Shown: in pieces, positions 53,304 to 61,602 of the stretch
Layout of the letters: every line of letters starts with the position of its first letter
Numbering within the stretch: the first letter of the stretch is position 1
Source of the DNA: CAKZNE01 sp002695025
GTDB lineage: Bacteria > Bacteroidota > Bacteroidia > Flavobacteriales > Schleiferiaceae
Reading direction: 5' to 3'
NCBI GenBank assembly: GCA_913043285.1
Contig: CAJWML010000003.1
Location: forward strand, 252,840 to 316,839
DNA length: 64,000 nucleotides
Translations under genes and position numbers: made by a program
The notes under the pieces: generated by a model
Seen by the model: the letters and a program-made list of their open reading frames with translations, nothing else
What the model was told of the DNA's origin: nothing
Databases searched by the model: none

Positions 53304-53320
53304 GAGTAAATATTTTACTC
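53304..53320. promoter_or_regulatory. Palindromic candidate operator before the polysaccharide operon
   Basis: GAGTAAA and TTTACTC form a perfect 7-base inverted repeat with a 3-base TAT centre. It lies between the candidate -7 box (53334-53341) and the first gene, just after the expected transcription start, a place suited to repression. The winged-helix protein encoded next is the obvious candidate to bind it; this is inference. Confidence 0.5.
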
Positions 53321-53333
53321 AATGTATGGCTGG

Positions 53334-53341
53334 CAAATATA
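53334..53341 (-). promoter_or_regulatory. Candidate -7 box of the polysaccharide operon
   Basis: On the minus strand TATATTTG (53341-53334) matches the Bacteroidota -7 consensus TAnnTTTG in all fixed positions. No good TTTG/TTG element stands 19-21 bases upstream, so the promoter may be weak or activator-dependent. Transcription would start near 53327, giving a leader of about 80 bases. Confidence 0.5.
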
Positions 53342-53375
53342 TGAATACCTTCTTAACTAGCAGGTTAAATACAAA

Positions 53376-53414
53376 AAAAGCCACTTTTAAATTTTCAGCT
53401 TAAAAGTGGCTTTT
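53376..53414 (-). terminator. Intrinsic terminator after wzc
   Basis: A 15-base perfect inverted repeat (AAAAGCCACTTTTAA / TTAAAAGTGGCTTTT) with a 9-base loop lies 24 bases past the wzc stop. A T-rich tract follows the stem on the minus strand. It separates the wza-wzc transcript from the downstream operon promoter. Confidence 0.85.
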
Positions 53415-53438
53415 ACAGATGATCAAGATAAAAATTAC

Positions 53439-55895
53439 TTAATCCTTTTTCTTCTTTCTTCTTCGTCCGAAGAGGCTACGGGCAGGCACCTCATCCTCCA
53501 CATAGCCGTAACCATAGCCATAACCATAGCCATAACCATAGCCATAACCGTAGTTATAATAACCGTAGCCGGATTCCACCACTACATCATTGAGGATAAT
53601 GGCCATATTCTTAACCGCACCTTCCCGGTACTTATCATCAATAAGTTTCATATAACCCTTGGGAGTGTATTGCTGACGTACCACAAACAGCACAATATCA
53701 GAATACTTCATAATATCAAACGCATCAGCTACCAGGCCTACCGGGGGAGTATCAAAAATTATATAATCATACTTCTCCTTCAAGGTTTCCATCATGCTTA
53801 CACATCGCTCTCCCAGGATCAATTCTGAAGGGTTGGGAGGTACGGGGCCGGCACTGATAAGATCCAGATTTTTAATGGAGGTAGTCTGAATTATCTCGTC
53901 AAGACTGTCACGACCAGCCAGATAAGAAGATACACCTTTTTCGTTACTAAGATCAAAGTCATTATAGATCTTAGGTTTACGAAGGTCAAGTCCAACCAGG
54001 ACGGTCCGTTGATTGGAAAGGGCAATTGCCGAGGCCAGGTTAATGGAGTTATAGGTCTTTCCTTCACCACCAATAGAGGAGGTTATCAGGATGGCCACAC
54101 CTTTTTCGCTGCCTGATGATTCCGCCCCCATAAACTTGAGATTGGAACGCAGGGCCCTGAAATTTTCTGAAGCTGCTGATTTAGGGTGTTTGGCCACCGT
54201 AAGGTTGGTATTCTTATTGTTATGACCAACGGCACCCAGAACCGGGATTTTGGTAAGTCCTTCCAACATGGATATGGACTGAATCTTATTGTTAAGGAAG
54301 TTGCGGATGAACATCACCGCAATGGGAATAAACAGACCTAAGATCAATGCTACAATATAAACCCTTGGCTTATTGGGGAAAATGGGGTTTCTTTCGGTCC
54401 GGGCATAATCAATGATGGTACTGCTGGCACGGTTAGAAGCAATGGCAATACCTGCCTCGGCTTTCTTCTCCATCAGGAACACAAAGAGGTTCTCATTGAG
54501 TTTGAACTGACGCTCAATGTTCAACAGATCCATTTCCTGCTCCGGCAATTCCGATAAGTTCGACTCCAGGTTGCGAAGTTCCTTCTGCAGCTTGGCAATC
54601 CTGGCGCTATTTCTTTCCTCCACACCCTTCATGGCTTCACGAAGACGGGATTTGAGGTACCCTATCTGCTCATTCATATTCTTGAGCACCGGGTTAGCTT
54701 CAGAAGCTGTGATTCCCAAGCTTGCCTTGCGGGATTCCAGTTCAGCCAGCTGATCAATGATCTTTTGAGAGGTCCCGTCACCCAGGGTCATAGGGATAAC
54801 CGGATCATCCTGGAACTGATCACCTCTCAGGTAATCTTCAATATAATTAATGTAGTTTCTCTCAATCTCCAGGGAGGTCAACTGCCTTTCCAGTTCGGTG
54901 ATCTGCTCATAGTACTTCTGAGCTTTCATGGAAACGTCCAGGATCATCTTGTCTGAACGGAAATCGGCAAGATTGGTCTCAATAGCTCTTAAGGTATCAC
55001 CCACCCTGTTCAGCTCAGAGCTCACAAATTCCAACGTGTTTTTTGCTATTTCGTTCTTAACGAACAGGCCGAAATCGAGGTATTGCTGTACCAGTTCATT
55101 CAGGTATACTCTTACCTTTTCAGGGTTTTCAGCCGTGGAGGTAATATCAACAGCCGAGCTACCTTTAGCAGTAGGCTCAACCTCAAGCCTCTTCTGCCAC
55201 TGGGTGGCTATACTTTGTACCGACTTTAGCTTTATTGTCAGCTCGTTAAAAGGATCATCGTTTTTCCGTACAATTTTGAAACTGTGATAAGGTGTGGTAT
55301 ACCACTCCCCATCCTTTAAATTTACCGTGGCATCAATATTTCCGGCAGCCTTACCAATATTGATTTCCTCATACTTAAACTCCTCATAGTTGTAGAGACT
55401 GGGACTCTGGTCAAGGTTCATAATACTTACCTCATACCCACCCTTGCCATTGTCAGCAACCACAATATCGTAGTTGATGGCCTGAACGTGGGTAGAGTCC
55501 ATAACCAGTTCAATGGGGCTCTTATCATATAATTCCGTTACCCGCACCCGGCCTTCCGTCCAGTATTCCACACCAAAATCAGTATGCTGGATCGTCCTCT
55601 CCGCCATGGCCAGTGATTTGATGATGACCACCTCGTTTTCAAAAGTTAAACGGGGATTGTAATAACCAATAGCTTCCATTACGTTAGAGAGGCTACTTGT
55701 GTTCTCTGACTCAATGAGCAGGATTACGGTAGCGCGGTATATTTCCTTACTATAACGATTGTATATAAAGGCTATACTCAATGCCAGCGCTATGCATATA
55801 ATAATATAAGGCCAAATACTGACAATCTTGAATAAATAGTACCTTAGATCGGTTCCCTCGTTATTTTCTTCTGAATTGCTTAGCTGTTCCTGCAT
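53439..55895 (-). CDS. wzc: Wzc-like polysaccharide co-polymerase and BY-kinase
   Basis: An 818-residue inner-membrane protein. Wzz domain with membrane helices near residues 29-47 and 508-527, a periplasmic coiled-coil region (about 290-470), and a cytoplasmic tyrosine-kinase domain with Walker A SSIGGEGKTY (about 600), Walker A' VLVGLDLRKP and Walker B YIIFDTPPVG. The C-terminal tail has a run of Gly-Tyr pairs (residues about 782-799), the autophosphorylation cluster, then a basic end. It controls chain length and export together with Wza, which lies 3 bases upstream. Confidence 0.93.
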   Translation of the reverse strand: MQEQLSNSEENNEGTDLRYYLFKIVSIWPYIIICIALALSIAFIYNRYSKEIYRATVILLIESENTSSLSNVMEAIGYYNPRLTFENEVVIIKSLAMAERTIQHTDFGVEYWTEGRVRVTELYDKSPIELVMDSTHVQAINYDIVVADNGKGGYEVSIMNLDQSPSLYNYEEFKYEEINIGKAAGNIDATVNLKDGEWYTTPYHSFKIVRKNDDPFNELTIKLKSVQSIATQWQKRLEVEPTAKGSSAVDITSTAENPEKVRVYLNELVQQYLDFGLFVKNEIAKNTLEFVSSELNRVGDTLRAIETNLADFRSDKMILDVSMKAQKYYEQITELERQLTSLEIERNYINYIEDYLRGDQFQDDPVIPMTLGDGTSQKIIDQLAELESRKASLGITASEANPVLKNMNEQIGYLKSRLREAMKGVEERNSARIAKLQKELRNLESNLSELPEQEMDLLNIERQFKLNENLFVFLMEKKAEAGIAIASNRASSTIIDYARTERNPIFPNKPRVYIVALILGLFIPIAVMFIRNFLNNKIQSISMLEGLTKIPVLGAVGHNNKNTNLTVAKHPKSAASENFRALRSNLKFMGAESSGSEKGVAILITSSIGGEGKTYNSINLASAIALSNQRTVLVGLDLRKPKIYNDFDLSNEKGVSSYLAGRDSLDEIIQTTSIKNLDLISAGPVPPNPSELILGERCVSMMETLKEKYDYIIFDTPPVGLVADAFDIMKYSDIVLFVVRQQYTPKGYMKLIDDKYREGAVKNMAIILNDVVVESGYGYYNYGYGYGYGYGYGYGYGYVEDEVPARSLFGRRRKKKKD
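53501..53548. repeat. 12-base tandem repeat in the Wzc tyrosine tail
   Basis: Four 12-base units of CATAGCCATAAC on the plus strand, the last three identical and the first with one change, with degenerate units after them. Each unit codes for Gly-Tyr-Gly-Tyr on the minus strand. Because the unit is a multiple of three, copy-number change would lengthen or shorten the tyrosine tail without a frameshift. Confidence 0.9.
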
Positions 55896-55898
55896 GAG

Positions 55899-56681
55899 TT
55901 AAAAACGCTGGAGGTTAGTGATAATCAATAAGGTACTGGAAACAATGGTAAGTACGGACGCTATGGTAGCAAAACCCGTGGTACCAATACCCCATGATTT
56001 GGCTGGCAAAGGCTTAACATTAATAACATCATTAGGCAGGATGTAGAAATATGGGCTTTCCACCACTCCCCTGTCAGTAAGATCAACCTCGTAAAATTTA
56101 ACACTTCCTTCTACCTGACGCATGATCTGAACGGAAGTTCTGTCACCCACCAGGCTTATATCGCCACCTACCGCCAGGGCTTCAAAAATATTTACCTGGT
56201 TCTGGTAAATAGTATATTTACCCGGGCCTGAAACCTCTCCAATAAGGGTAAAACGCACACCTGCCAACTGGACGGTAACGTTCAATACTTCATTCTGAAA
56301 ATAATTGGAGAGCTTGGAAAGAACCATCTTCTTTATACTCTCCGTATTCATTCCTAAAACATACATTTTTCCTAAAACCGGCAGGTCAATATTCCCATCT
56401 ATATCTACGGTATAACCATTCAAATAGAACATAAGATCCCCTCCGTTCTGGTTTACCTGGGTGGTGGAAGTTATGTTGAACATATTACTCACCTCCGGGT
56501 TAAAACTGCGAATGGCTATGTTAAGGATGTCATTAACCTGTACTTCGTATCTGGAATTGGCGTAATTTAATCGCAAAGAATCCACATTGGCAGATTCGCT
56601 TTGCAGGTAGGTTAGCTTTTTTCTGGGTATACAAGAACCCAGAAGCAGGATACTTATGAAAAATATAAAAATCTTCTTCAT
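55899..56681 (-). CDS. wza: Wza-like outer-membrane polysaccharide export lipoprotein
   Basis: A 260-residue protein from ATG 56681, which starts MKKIFIFFISILLLGSC, a lipoprotein signal peptide with lipobox LGSC; the longer open frame has no signal at its start. It has a polysaccharide export (PES) domain (YEVQVNDILNIAIRSFN) and an SLBB domain (TLIGEVSGPGKYTIYQNQVN), ending in a hydrophobic helix. It forms the outer-membrane/periplasmic export channel with Wzc, whose gene follows by 3 bases. Confidence 0.9.
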   Translation of the reverse strand: MKKIFIFFISILLLGSCIPRKKLTYLQSESANVDSLRLNYANSRYEVQVNDILNIAIRSFNPEVSNMFNITSTTQVNQNGGDLMFYLNGYTVDIDGNIDLPVLGKMYVLGMNTESIKKMVLSKLSNYFQNEVLNVTVQLAGVRFTLIGEVSGPGKYTIYQNQVNIFEALAVGGDISLVGDRTSVQIMRQVEGSVKFYEVDLTDRGVVESPYFYILPNDVINVKPLPAKSWGIGTTGFATIASVLTIVSSTLLIITNLQRF

Positions 56682-56710
56682 CAAGGCTGAAGGTTTGAAA
56701 AATTCAGGCG

Positions 56711-56718
56711 CAAATATA
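56711..56718 (-). promoter_or_regulatory. Candidate -7 box before wza
   Basis: On the minus strand TATATTTG (56718-56711) matches TAnnTTTG, about 30 bases before the wza start. A TTG (56737-56735) is 16 bases upstream, shorter than the usual spacing. It would allow wza-wzc expression apart from the sulfate genes upstream, though read-through from cysN is equally possible. Confidence 0.4.
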
Positions 56719-56786
56719 GCGTAATAATTAAGGTTCAATAATTATGGTTTCATTAAATAACCCCTGAACCAAATATGGTTTTTATG

Positions 56787-58058
56787 CTATAGTTTGATCA
56801 TTCCTGCGGCCACGGTTTCGTTGGTACCTTCATCAATGAGAATGATACTTCCGGTTGACCGGTTATCAGAATAATCGTCTACCATCAAGGGTTTAGTGGT
56901 TCTCAACCTTACCCTGGCAATGTCATTCATTCCAATTTCCTTATCATCCTCCAGGCGGTGAAGGGTGTTGATGTTTACCTTATATAATACCTCACTGATC
57001 ATACAACGGGCCTCATTGCTGGTATGGCGTATGATGTATTTTCCCCGGGGCATGGGACCGCGCTGATTGAACCAGCAAAGCATAACATCTATATCCTGCA
57101 ACATATGCGGCTGATTGTTAGGACGCACGATCATATCCCCCCTGCTGATATCAATATCATCTTCAAGGGTAAAGGAAACAGACATGGGTGAAAACGCCTC
57201 TTCAAATTTCGTTTCAAAGCAATGGATTTCCTTGATCTTTGAGCTGAAACCAGAAGGCAATACGGTTACTTCATCCCCAGGTTTAAACACGCCTCCTGCC
57301 ACACGTCCCGCGTAACCACGGTAATCGTGGTACTTGTCATTATGAGGCCTGATCACCGTTTGTACCGGAAAACGACAGTCAATATGATTGTGATCACTAC
57401 CAATGTGAATAGTTTCCAGGGTATGCAAAAGTGTTTCGCCCTGGTACCAATCCATTTTTTCGGAACGGTTTACCACATTATCACCATGTAGAGCACTGAT
57501 GGGCACAAAGCGCACATCCTTCACATCCAGTTTGGAAGCAAAGTCCTTATACTCCCCCACCACCTTCCTGTAGGCCTGCTCATCATAATCCACCAGGTCC
57601 ATCTTATTAATACACACCACCAGGTGAGGTATCTGCAATAAGGAAGCAATAAAAGAGTGGCGGCAGGTTTGCTCAATAACACCATTGCGTACATCCACCA
57701 GTATCAAAGCCAGGTTTGCGGTTGACGCCCCGGTTACCATGTTGCGGGTATACTGAATGTGCCCGGGTGTATCGGCAATAATGAACTTACGCTGTGGAGT
57801 GGCGAAATACCGGTAGGCAACGTCAATGGTAATACCCTGCTCCCTTTCATCCTTCAATCCATCGGTTACCAGTGACAGGTCCACATGCTGCAGACCACGC
57901 TTGGCGCTGCTATGTTCCACGGCATCCAGTTGATCCTCAAAGATGGATTTGGAGTCATACAGCAACCTCCCTATTAAGGTACTTTTACCGTCATCCACAC
58001 TTCCGGCTGTAGTGAACCGGAGTAATTGCATATCCAGATAACTATTCTGTTCTGCCAT
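56787..58058 (-). CDS. cysN: Sulfate adenylyltransferase large subunit CysN
   Basis: A 423-residue EF-Tu-like GTPase. P-loop AGSVDDGKST (residues 18-27), DTPGH (about 96) and NKMDLVD are the G-protein motifs. With CysD it forms ATP sulfurylase, which makes APS from ATP and sulfate, driven by GTP hydrolysis. It has no fused CysC domain; that enzyme is separate at 58986. It is the last of the four-gene sulfate unit and the gene before wza. Confidence 0.94.
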   Translation of the reverse strand: MAEQNSYLDMQLLRFTTAGSVDDGKSTLIGRLLYDSKSIFEDQLDAVEHSSAKRGLQHVDLSLVTDGLKDEREQGITIDVAYRYFATPQRKFIIADTPGHIQYTRNMVTGASTANLALILVDVRNGVIEQTCRHSFIASLLQIPHLVVCINKMDLVDYDEQAYRKVVGEYKDFASKLDVKDVRFVPISALHGDNVVNRSEKMDWYQGETLLHTLETIHIGSDHNHIDCRFPVQTVIRPHNDKYHDYRGYAGRVAGGVFKPGDEVTVLPSGFSSKIKEIHCFETKFEEAFSPMSVSFTLEDDIDISRGDMIVRPNNQPHMLQDIDVMLCWFNQRGPMPRGKYIIRHTSNEARCMISEVLYKVNINTLHRLEDDKEIGMNDIARVRLRTTKPLMVDDYSDNRSTGSIILIDEGTNETVAAGMIKL

Positions 58059-58081
58059 TTTCTTATTCTTTAAATGCTTTC

Positions 58082-58984
58082 TTAAAAATATCCTTGTTTC
58101 TTGCGGTCTTCCATAGAGGTTTCACTACGCTTATCATCCGCACGGTTACCCCGCTCAGTCTGGCGGGCAGCAGCTACTTCCTCTACAATCTTGGCCAGCG
58201 TATCCGCATCAGACTCTACACCTCCGGTAATAGTTATATCGCCCAGGGTACGGAAACGGATCATCCTTTTCTCCGGCTTATCGCTATCTTCCAATTTGAT
58301 ATGCTCCGAAACGGGTAACCAGGAATTGTTACGCCAGATAACCTCGCGCTCATGAGCAATATACAGGGACGGGATCTCTATATTCTCCATGAGAATATAT
58401 TGCCAAACATCCATCTCGGTCCAGTTACTGATAGGGAACACCCGGAAGTGCTCTCCCATGTGTTTTTTACCGTTAAAGAGGTTCCAAAGCTCAGGGCGTT
58501 GGTTCTTGGGATCCCACTGCCCGAAATCATCACGATGGGAGAAAAAACGTTCCTTAGCCCGTGCTTTTTCCTCATCCCTGCGGGCACCACCCATGCAGGC
58601 ATCAAACTGGTAGTGTTCGATGGTATCCAGCAGTGTAGTGGTTTGCAAGGCATTGCGGCTGGCATTCTTACCAGTTTCTTCACGCACCCTTCCATCGTCA
58701 ATGGACTTTTGTACCGAGCCTACTATGAGCTGGCAACCCAGTTTATTGACCAGGTTATCGCGAAACTCAATAGTTTCAGGAAAGTTATGACCGGTATCGA
58801 TATGAACCAGCGGAAAAGGTATACGAGCTGGCCAAAAGGCTTTTTTTGCCAGGTGGGTTAAAACGATAGAGTCTTTACCCCCACTAAACAAAATGGCGGG
58901 TTTTTCAAACTGGGCATAAACCTCCCGCATCACAAAGATGGATTCGGCCTCCAGTTCCTTTAAGTGGGTAAGTGAATACCGCAT
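58082..58984 (-). CDS. cysD: Sulfate adenylyltransferase small subunit CysD
   Basis: A 300-residue PP-loop enzyme with SGGKDSIV (residues 34-41), the ATP-pyrophosphatase motif, and ACMGGARRDEEKARAKER. It carries the adenylyl-transfer site of ATP sulfurylase. Placed 1 base from cysC and 23 bases before cysN. Length is normal for the family. Confidence 0.95.
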   Translation of the reverse strand: MRYSLTHLKELEAESIFVMREVYAQFEKPAILFSGGKDSIVLTHLAKKAFWPARIPFPLVHIDTGHNFPETIEFRDNLVNKLGCQLIVGSVQKSIDDGRVREETGKNASRNALQTTTLLDTIEHYQFDACMGGARRDEEKARAKERFFSHRDDFGQWDPKNQRPELWNLFNGKKHMGEHFRVFPISNWTEMDVWQYILMENIEIPSLYIAHEREVIWRNNSWLPVSEHIKLEDSDKPEKRMIRFRTLGDITITGGVESDADTLAKIVEEVAAARQTERGNRADDKRSETSMEDRKKQGYF

Positions 58985-58985
58985 T

Positions 58986-59588
58986 TTACTTCAATTTTAA
59001 TTTATCATTCAAGTGCTCCATAATGGTTTGCACTCCTTCTTCTATACTTTGCAGATGGGTCTGCACACGGATATCCGGGTCTTCAGGCGCTTCAAAGGGC
59101 GCACTGATACCGGTAAAGTTGGATATCTCTCCTGCTCTGGCTTTTTTATACAAGCCTTTTACATCCCGCTTCTCACACTCTTCTACCGGGCAATCCACAT
59201 ATACCTCTATATAATGATCATCTCCCAGCAGGCTACGGACAAATTCCCGCTCCTCACGATAGGGCGAAACAAAAGCCGCTAAAGTAATAAGTCCGGCATC
59301 ATCCATCAATTTCGCCACTTCTCCTATTCGCCTGATATTCTCCTTGCGGGCCGCTGCAGAAAAGTCAAGATCACTATTCAGCCCGGTGCGGACATTGTCT
59401 CCGTCCAGTAAATAGGTATGATAGCCTTTATTGACCAGCTCCGTTTCCAAAGCATTGGCCAGGGTAGACTTCCCGGAGCCTGAAAGGCCGGTAAACCATA
59501 TCACGCAAGACTGATGGCCATTGGTTTTTTGTCGGGTATCACGATCTATGTGGTGATCATGGGGAATGATGTGCAGCTTCTCTTTCAC
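58986..59588 (-). CDS. cysC: APS kinase CysC
   Basis: A 200-residue kinase with Walker A GLSGSGKST (residues 34-42), DGDNVRTGLNSDLDFS and the FVSPYREERE segment. It phosphorylates APS to PAPS, the donor used by sulfotransferases. The GTG start overlaps the permease stop (GTGA). As no PAPS or APS reductase is present in the window, the PAPS is probably meant for sulfation. Confidence 0.95.
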   Translation of the reverse strand: MKEKLHIIPHDHHIDRDTRQKTNGHQSCVIWFTGLSGSGKSTLANALETELVNKGYHTYLLDGDNVRTGLNSDLDFSAAARKENIRRIGEVAKLMDDAGLITLAAFVSPYREEREFVRSLLGDDHYIEVYVDCPVEECEKRDVKGLYKKARAGEISNFTGISAPFEAPEDPDIRVQTHLQSIEEGVQTIMEHLNDKLKLK

Positions 59589-61363
59589 AGCAAATCAAAT
59601 TGAAAAATTAAATACCCCAGGAATATAAGCGCATACACAATGCTGAGGGGTAATCCTATTCTTAAAAAATCGGAAAAACGGTAATTCCCCGCCTCCATCA
59701 CCATCAGGTTGGTCTGGTACGCAAAAGGCGTGGCAAAACAGCAGGAAGCCGCATAGGCAGCAGTAAGGAACAAAGCCTTACCGGGTATAACCGTGGCGGC
59801 AGCCAGACCCAGTACCACCGGAAACACTATGGAAACTGCCGCTACATTGGTTACTACGGATGTAAGAATAAAGGTCATTAAAAATACTACACCTATAATG
59901 AGCAAAGGTGGCCATTCTGCAGCATTTGAAAAAACGGTATCCATCAGGTAATTAGCTGCCCCGGAATCAATAAGTGCCTGACCGATGGCCAGGGCTCCGG
60001 TTAAGACCAGCAAAAGATCAAGGCTTACATTCTTTTTGGCACCCTCCAGGGTTACCATCCCCGCAATACCCTGCGCCAGGGCGATGGTGAGCAAGCCTTC
60101 AAACAGCTTGAATACACCGGTAATCATTAAGATAAACGATACCGCTACTCCCACCCAGAAAATAAGTTTTTGCGAACGGCTCAGCTCCCGGGGTTTTTCA
60201 ATGGTATTGATCACCAAAAGATCCTGGTAGCGGTGATTACGTTCCCTGAAATTAGGGCCTGTTACCAGCAATATCAGGTCACCGGTATGAAGGGCAATAT
60301 GGCCGATCTTCCCACTGACTTTCTCTCCCTTGCGGTGGATACCAATAATAGCAGCATCATACTTTTCGCGGAAACCTACCTCCTTTACCGTTTTGCGGTC
60401 CAGGGTGCTGTTTTGCGTTACAATGGCCTCCGCCACATCGGTATTATCCGCAATATGGAATTCCGTTTTCTTGGAGAGTTCCAGCCCCTTGCCGTTCTTC
60501 AACAGGTTAAAGATGAGAGATGTTTCACCCGCAAACATCAGTATATCCCTCTCTTCAATAAGATGTGCCGGAGATACCGCTGTAAAATGATTTTTTCCTC
60601 TTACAATCTCGGTAAGGAAGACGCCTTCCAGGTTCCGCAGCCCGGCCTGCTCCACCGTGAGGCCGATAATAGGTGAATCTTTAGCCACCACTGTTTCCAC
60701 CAGGTACTCACGGGTGTTTTCCTCCAACACCTCCATGAGATCCTTCCGGTTGCGCAACAGCAATGGGCCAACGCCATAAATAAAGAACAGACAACCAGCC
60801 GTTACCAATACTCCGGGAATAATAAAATCACCAAAAGACAACACTTCCTGCCCTTCTGAAGCCAAAAGACCATTCAGGACCAGGTTGGTTGACGTACCGA
60901 TCAAGGTTATCATACCTCCCACTATAGCCGCGTACGAAAGCGGGATAAGCAGTTTGGAGGGATTGATATTATTCTGTTTTCCCCAATTGTATACGTAGGG
61001 CATCATCATGGCCACTACCGGGGTATTGTTCATAAAGGCTGAAACACCAGCCACCGAACTGGTCATACGCAACAGGAAAGAACGATCTGAGCGCGCCTTT
61101 CCCAGAAAACGGTCAAAAAAAGCGGCCAGATTGAAATATTCGTTCAGCGAAGCCGTGATAATGATGAGCAGAAAGATGGTAAGGATACTAATATTGCTGA
61201 AGCCTGAAATAAAATCACGCACTTCTATGATCCCTCCGATAAGCAATAAAGCCACGGTTGTCAAAAAAACCATCGAGGCCTTAAAGCGGTCCGTGACCAG
61301 TACTATGATCATCAATAGTATTACGGTGAGGGCGTAGGTAATATGGTATTCAGGCGCTATCAT
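59585..61363 (-). CDS. SLC13-family sulfate/anion permease with TrkA-C domains
   Basis: About 592 residues from ATG 61363 (a TTG lies two codons upstream). It has around 11-12 membrane helices split by two cytoplasmic RCK-C (TrkA-C) domains at about residues 210-380, the usual layout of bacterial SLC13/CitMHS sulfate transporters. NNTPVVAMMMPYV and TSTNLVLNG are the ion-binding helix-break motifs. As the first gene of the cysC-cysD-cysN unit it most likely brings in sulfate. Confidence 0.88.
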   Translation of the reverse strand: MIAPEYHITYALTVILLMIIVLVTDRFKASMVFLTTVALLLIGGIIEVRDFISGFSNISILTIFLLIIITASLNEYFNLAAFFDRFLGKARSDRSFLLRMTSSVAGVSAFMNNTPVVAMMMPYVYNWGKQNNINPSKLLIPLSYAAIVGGMITLIGTSTNLVLNGLLASEGQEVLSFGDFIIPGVLVTAGCLFFIYGVGPLLLRNRKDLMEVLEENTREYLVETVVAKDSPIIGLTVEQAGLRNLEGVFLTEIVRGKNHFTAVSPAHLIEERDILMFAGETSLIFNLLKNGKGLELSKKTEFHIADNTDVAEAIVTQNSTLDRKTVKEVGFREKYDAAIIGIHRKGEKVSGKIGHIALHTGDLILLVTGPNFRERNHRYQDLLVINTIEKPRELSRSQKLIFWVGVAVSFILMITGVFKLFEGLLTIALAQGIAGMVTLEGAKKNVSLDLLLVLTGALAIGQALIDSGAANYLMDTVFSNAAEWPPLLIIGVVFLMTFILTSVVTNVAAVSIVFPVVLGLAAATVIPGKALFLTAAYAASCCFATPFAYQTNLMVMEAGNYRFSDFLRIGLPLSIVYALIFLGYLIFQFDLL

Positions 61364-61520
61364 CTCCAATAAGCCGCAAAATTATTAAAAGTCTACTAAA
61401 TACATAGATTTTAATAATTTTTATTTCAGGCCCCTTGCGGAAACTCTTCAGCTGCCCGCAAAATATTCGGGGAATCCCACGTTTACTATAAGTAATGTAT
61501 GAAATTACTAGCCAAAGCCT

Positions 61521-61528
61521 TAATTTTG
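61521..61528 (+). promoter_or_regulatory. Possible -7 box of the T9SS cargo gene
   Basis: TAATTTTG matches TAnnTTTG, 75 bases before the ATG at 61603, but no convincing -33 element is present. A small stem, GCTGC (61580-61584) and GCAGC (61591-61595), lies just before the start codon and could affect translation. The rest of 61370-61602 shows no gene. Confidence 0.3.
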
Positions 61529-61602
61529 TTTTTTTGTATAGCTCGTTATTGTTTCAGATATTGTGAGTTTGTAGAAAATGCTGCTTCTTTGCAGCACCGC
61601 TT

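Noticed and set aside
53501..53548. Short direct repeats considered as a CRISPR array
   Set aside because: The units are contiguous 12-mers without spacers, inside a coding region, and there are no cas genes.
53406..53828. Plus-strand open frame with an ITIAITIAIT repeat
   Set aside because: It is the antisense reading of the Gly-Tyr repeat and kinase domain of wzc; no start signal or family match supports it.
56682..56738. Longer start for wza
   Set aside because: Only the ATG at 56681 gives a lipoprotein signal peptide at the N-terminus.
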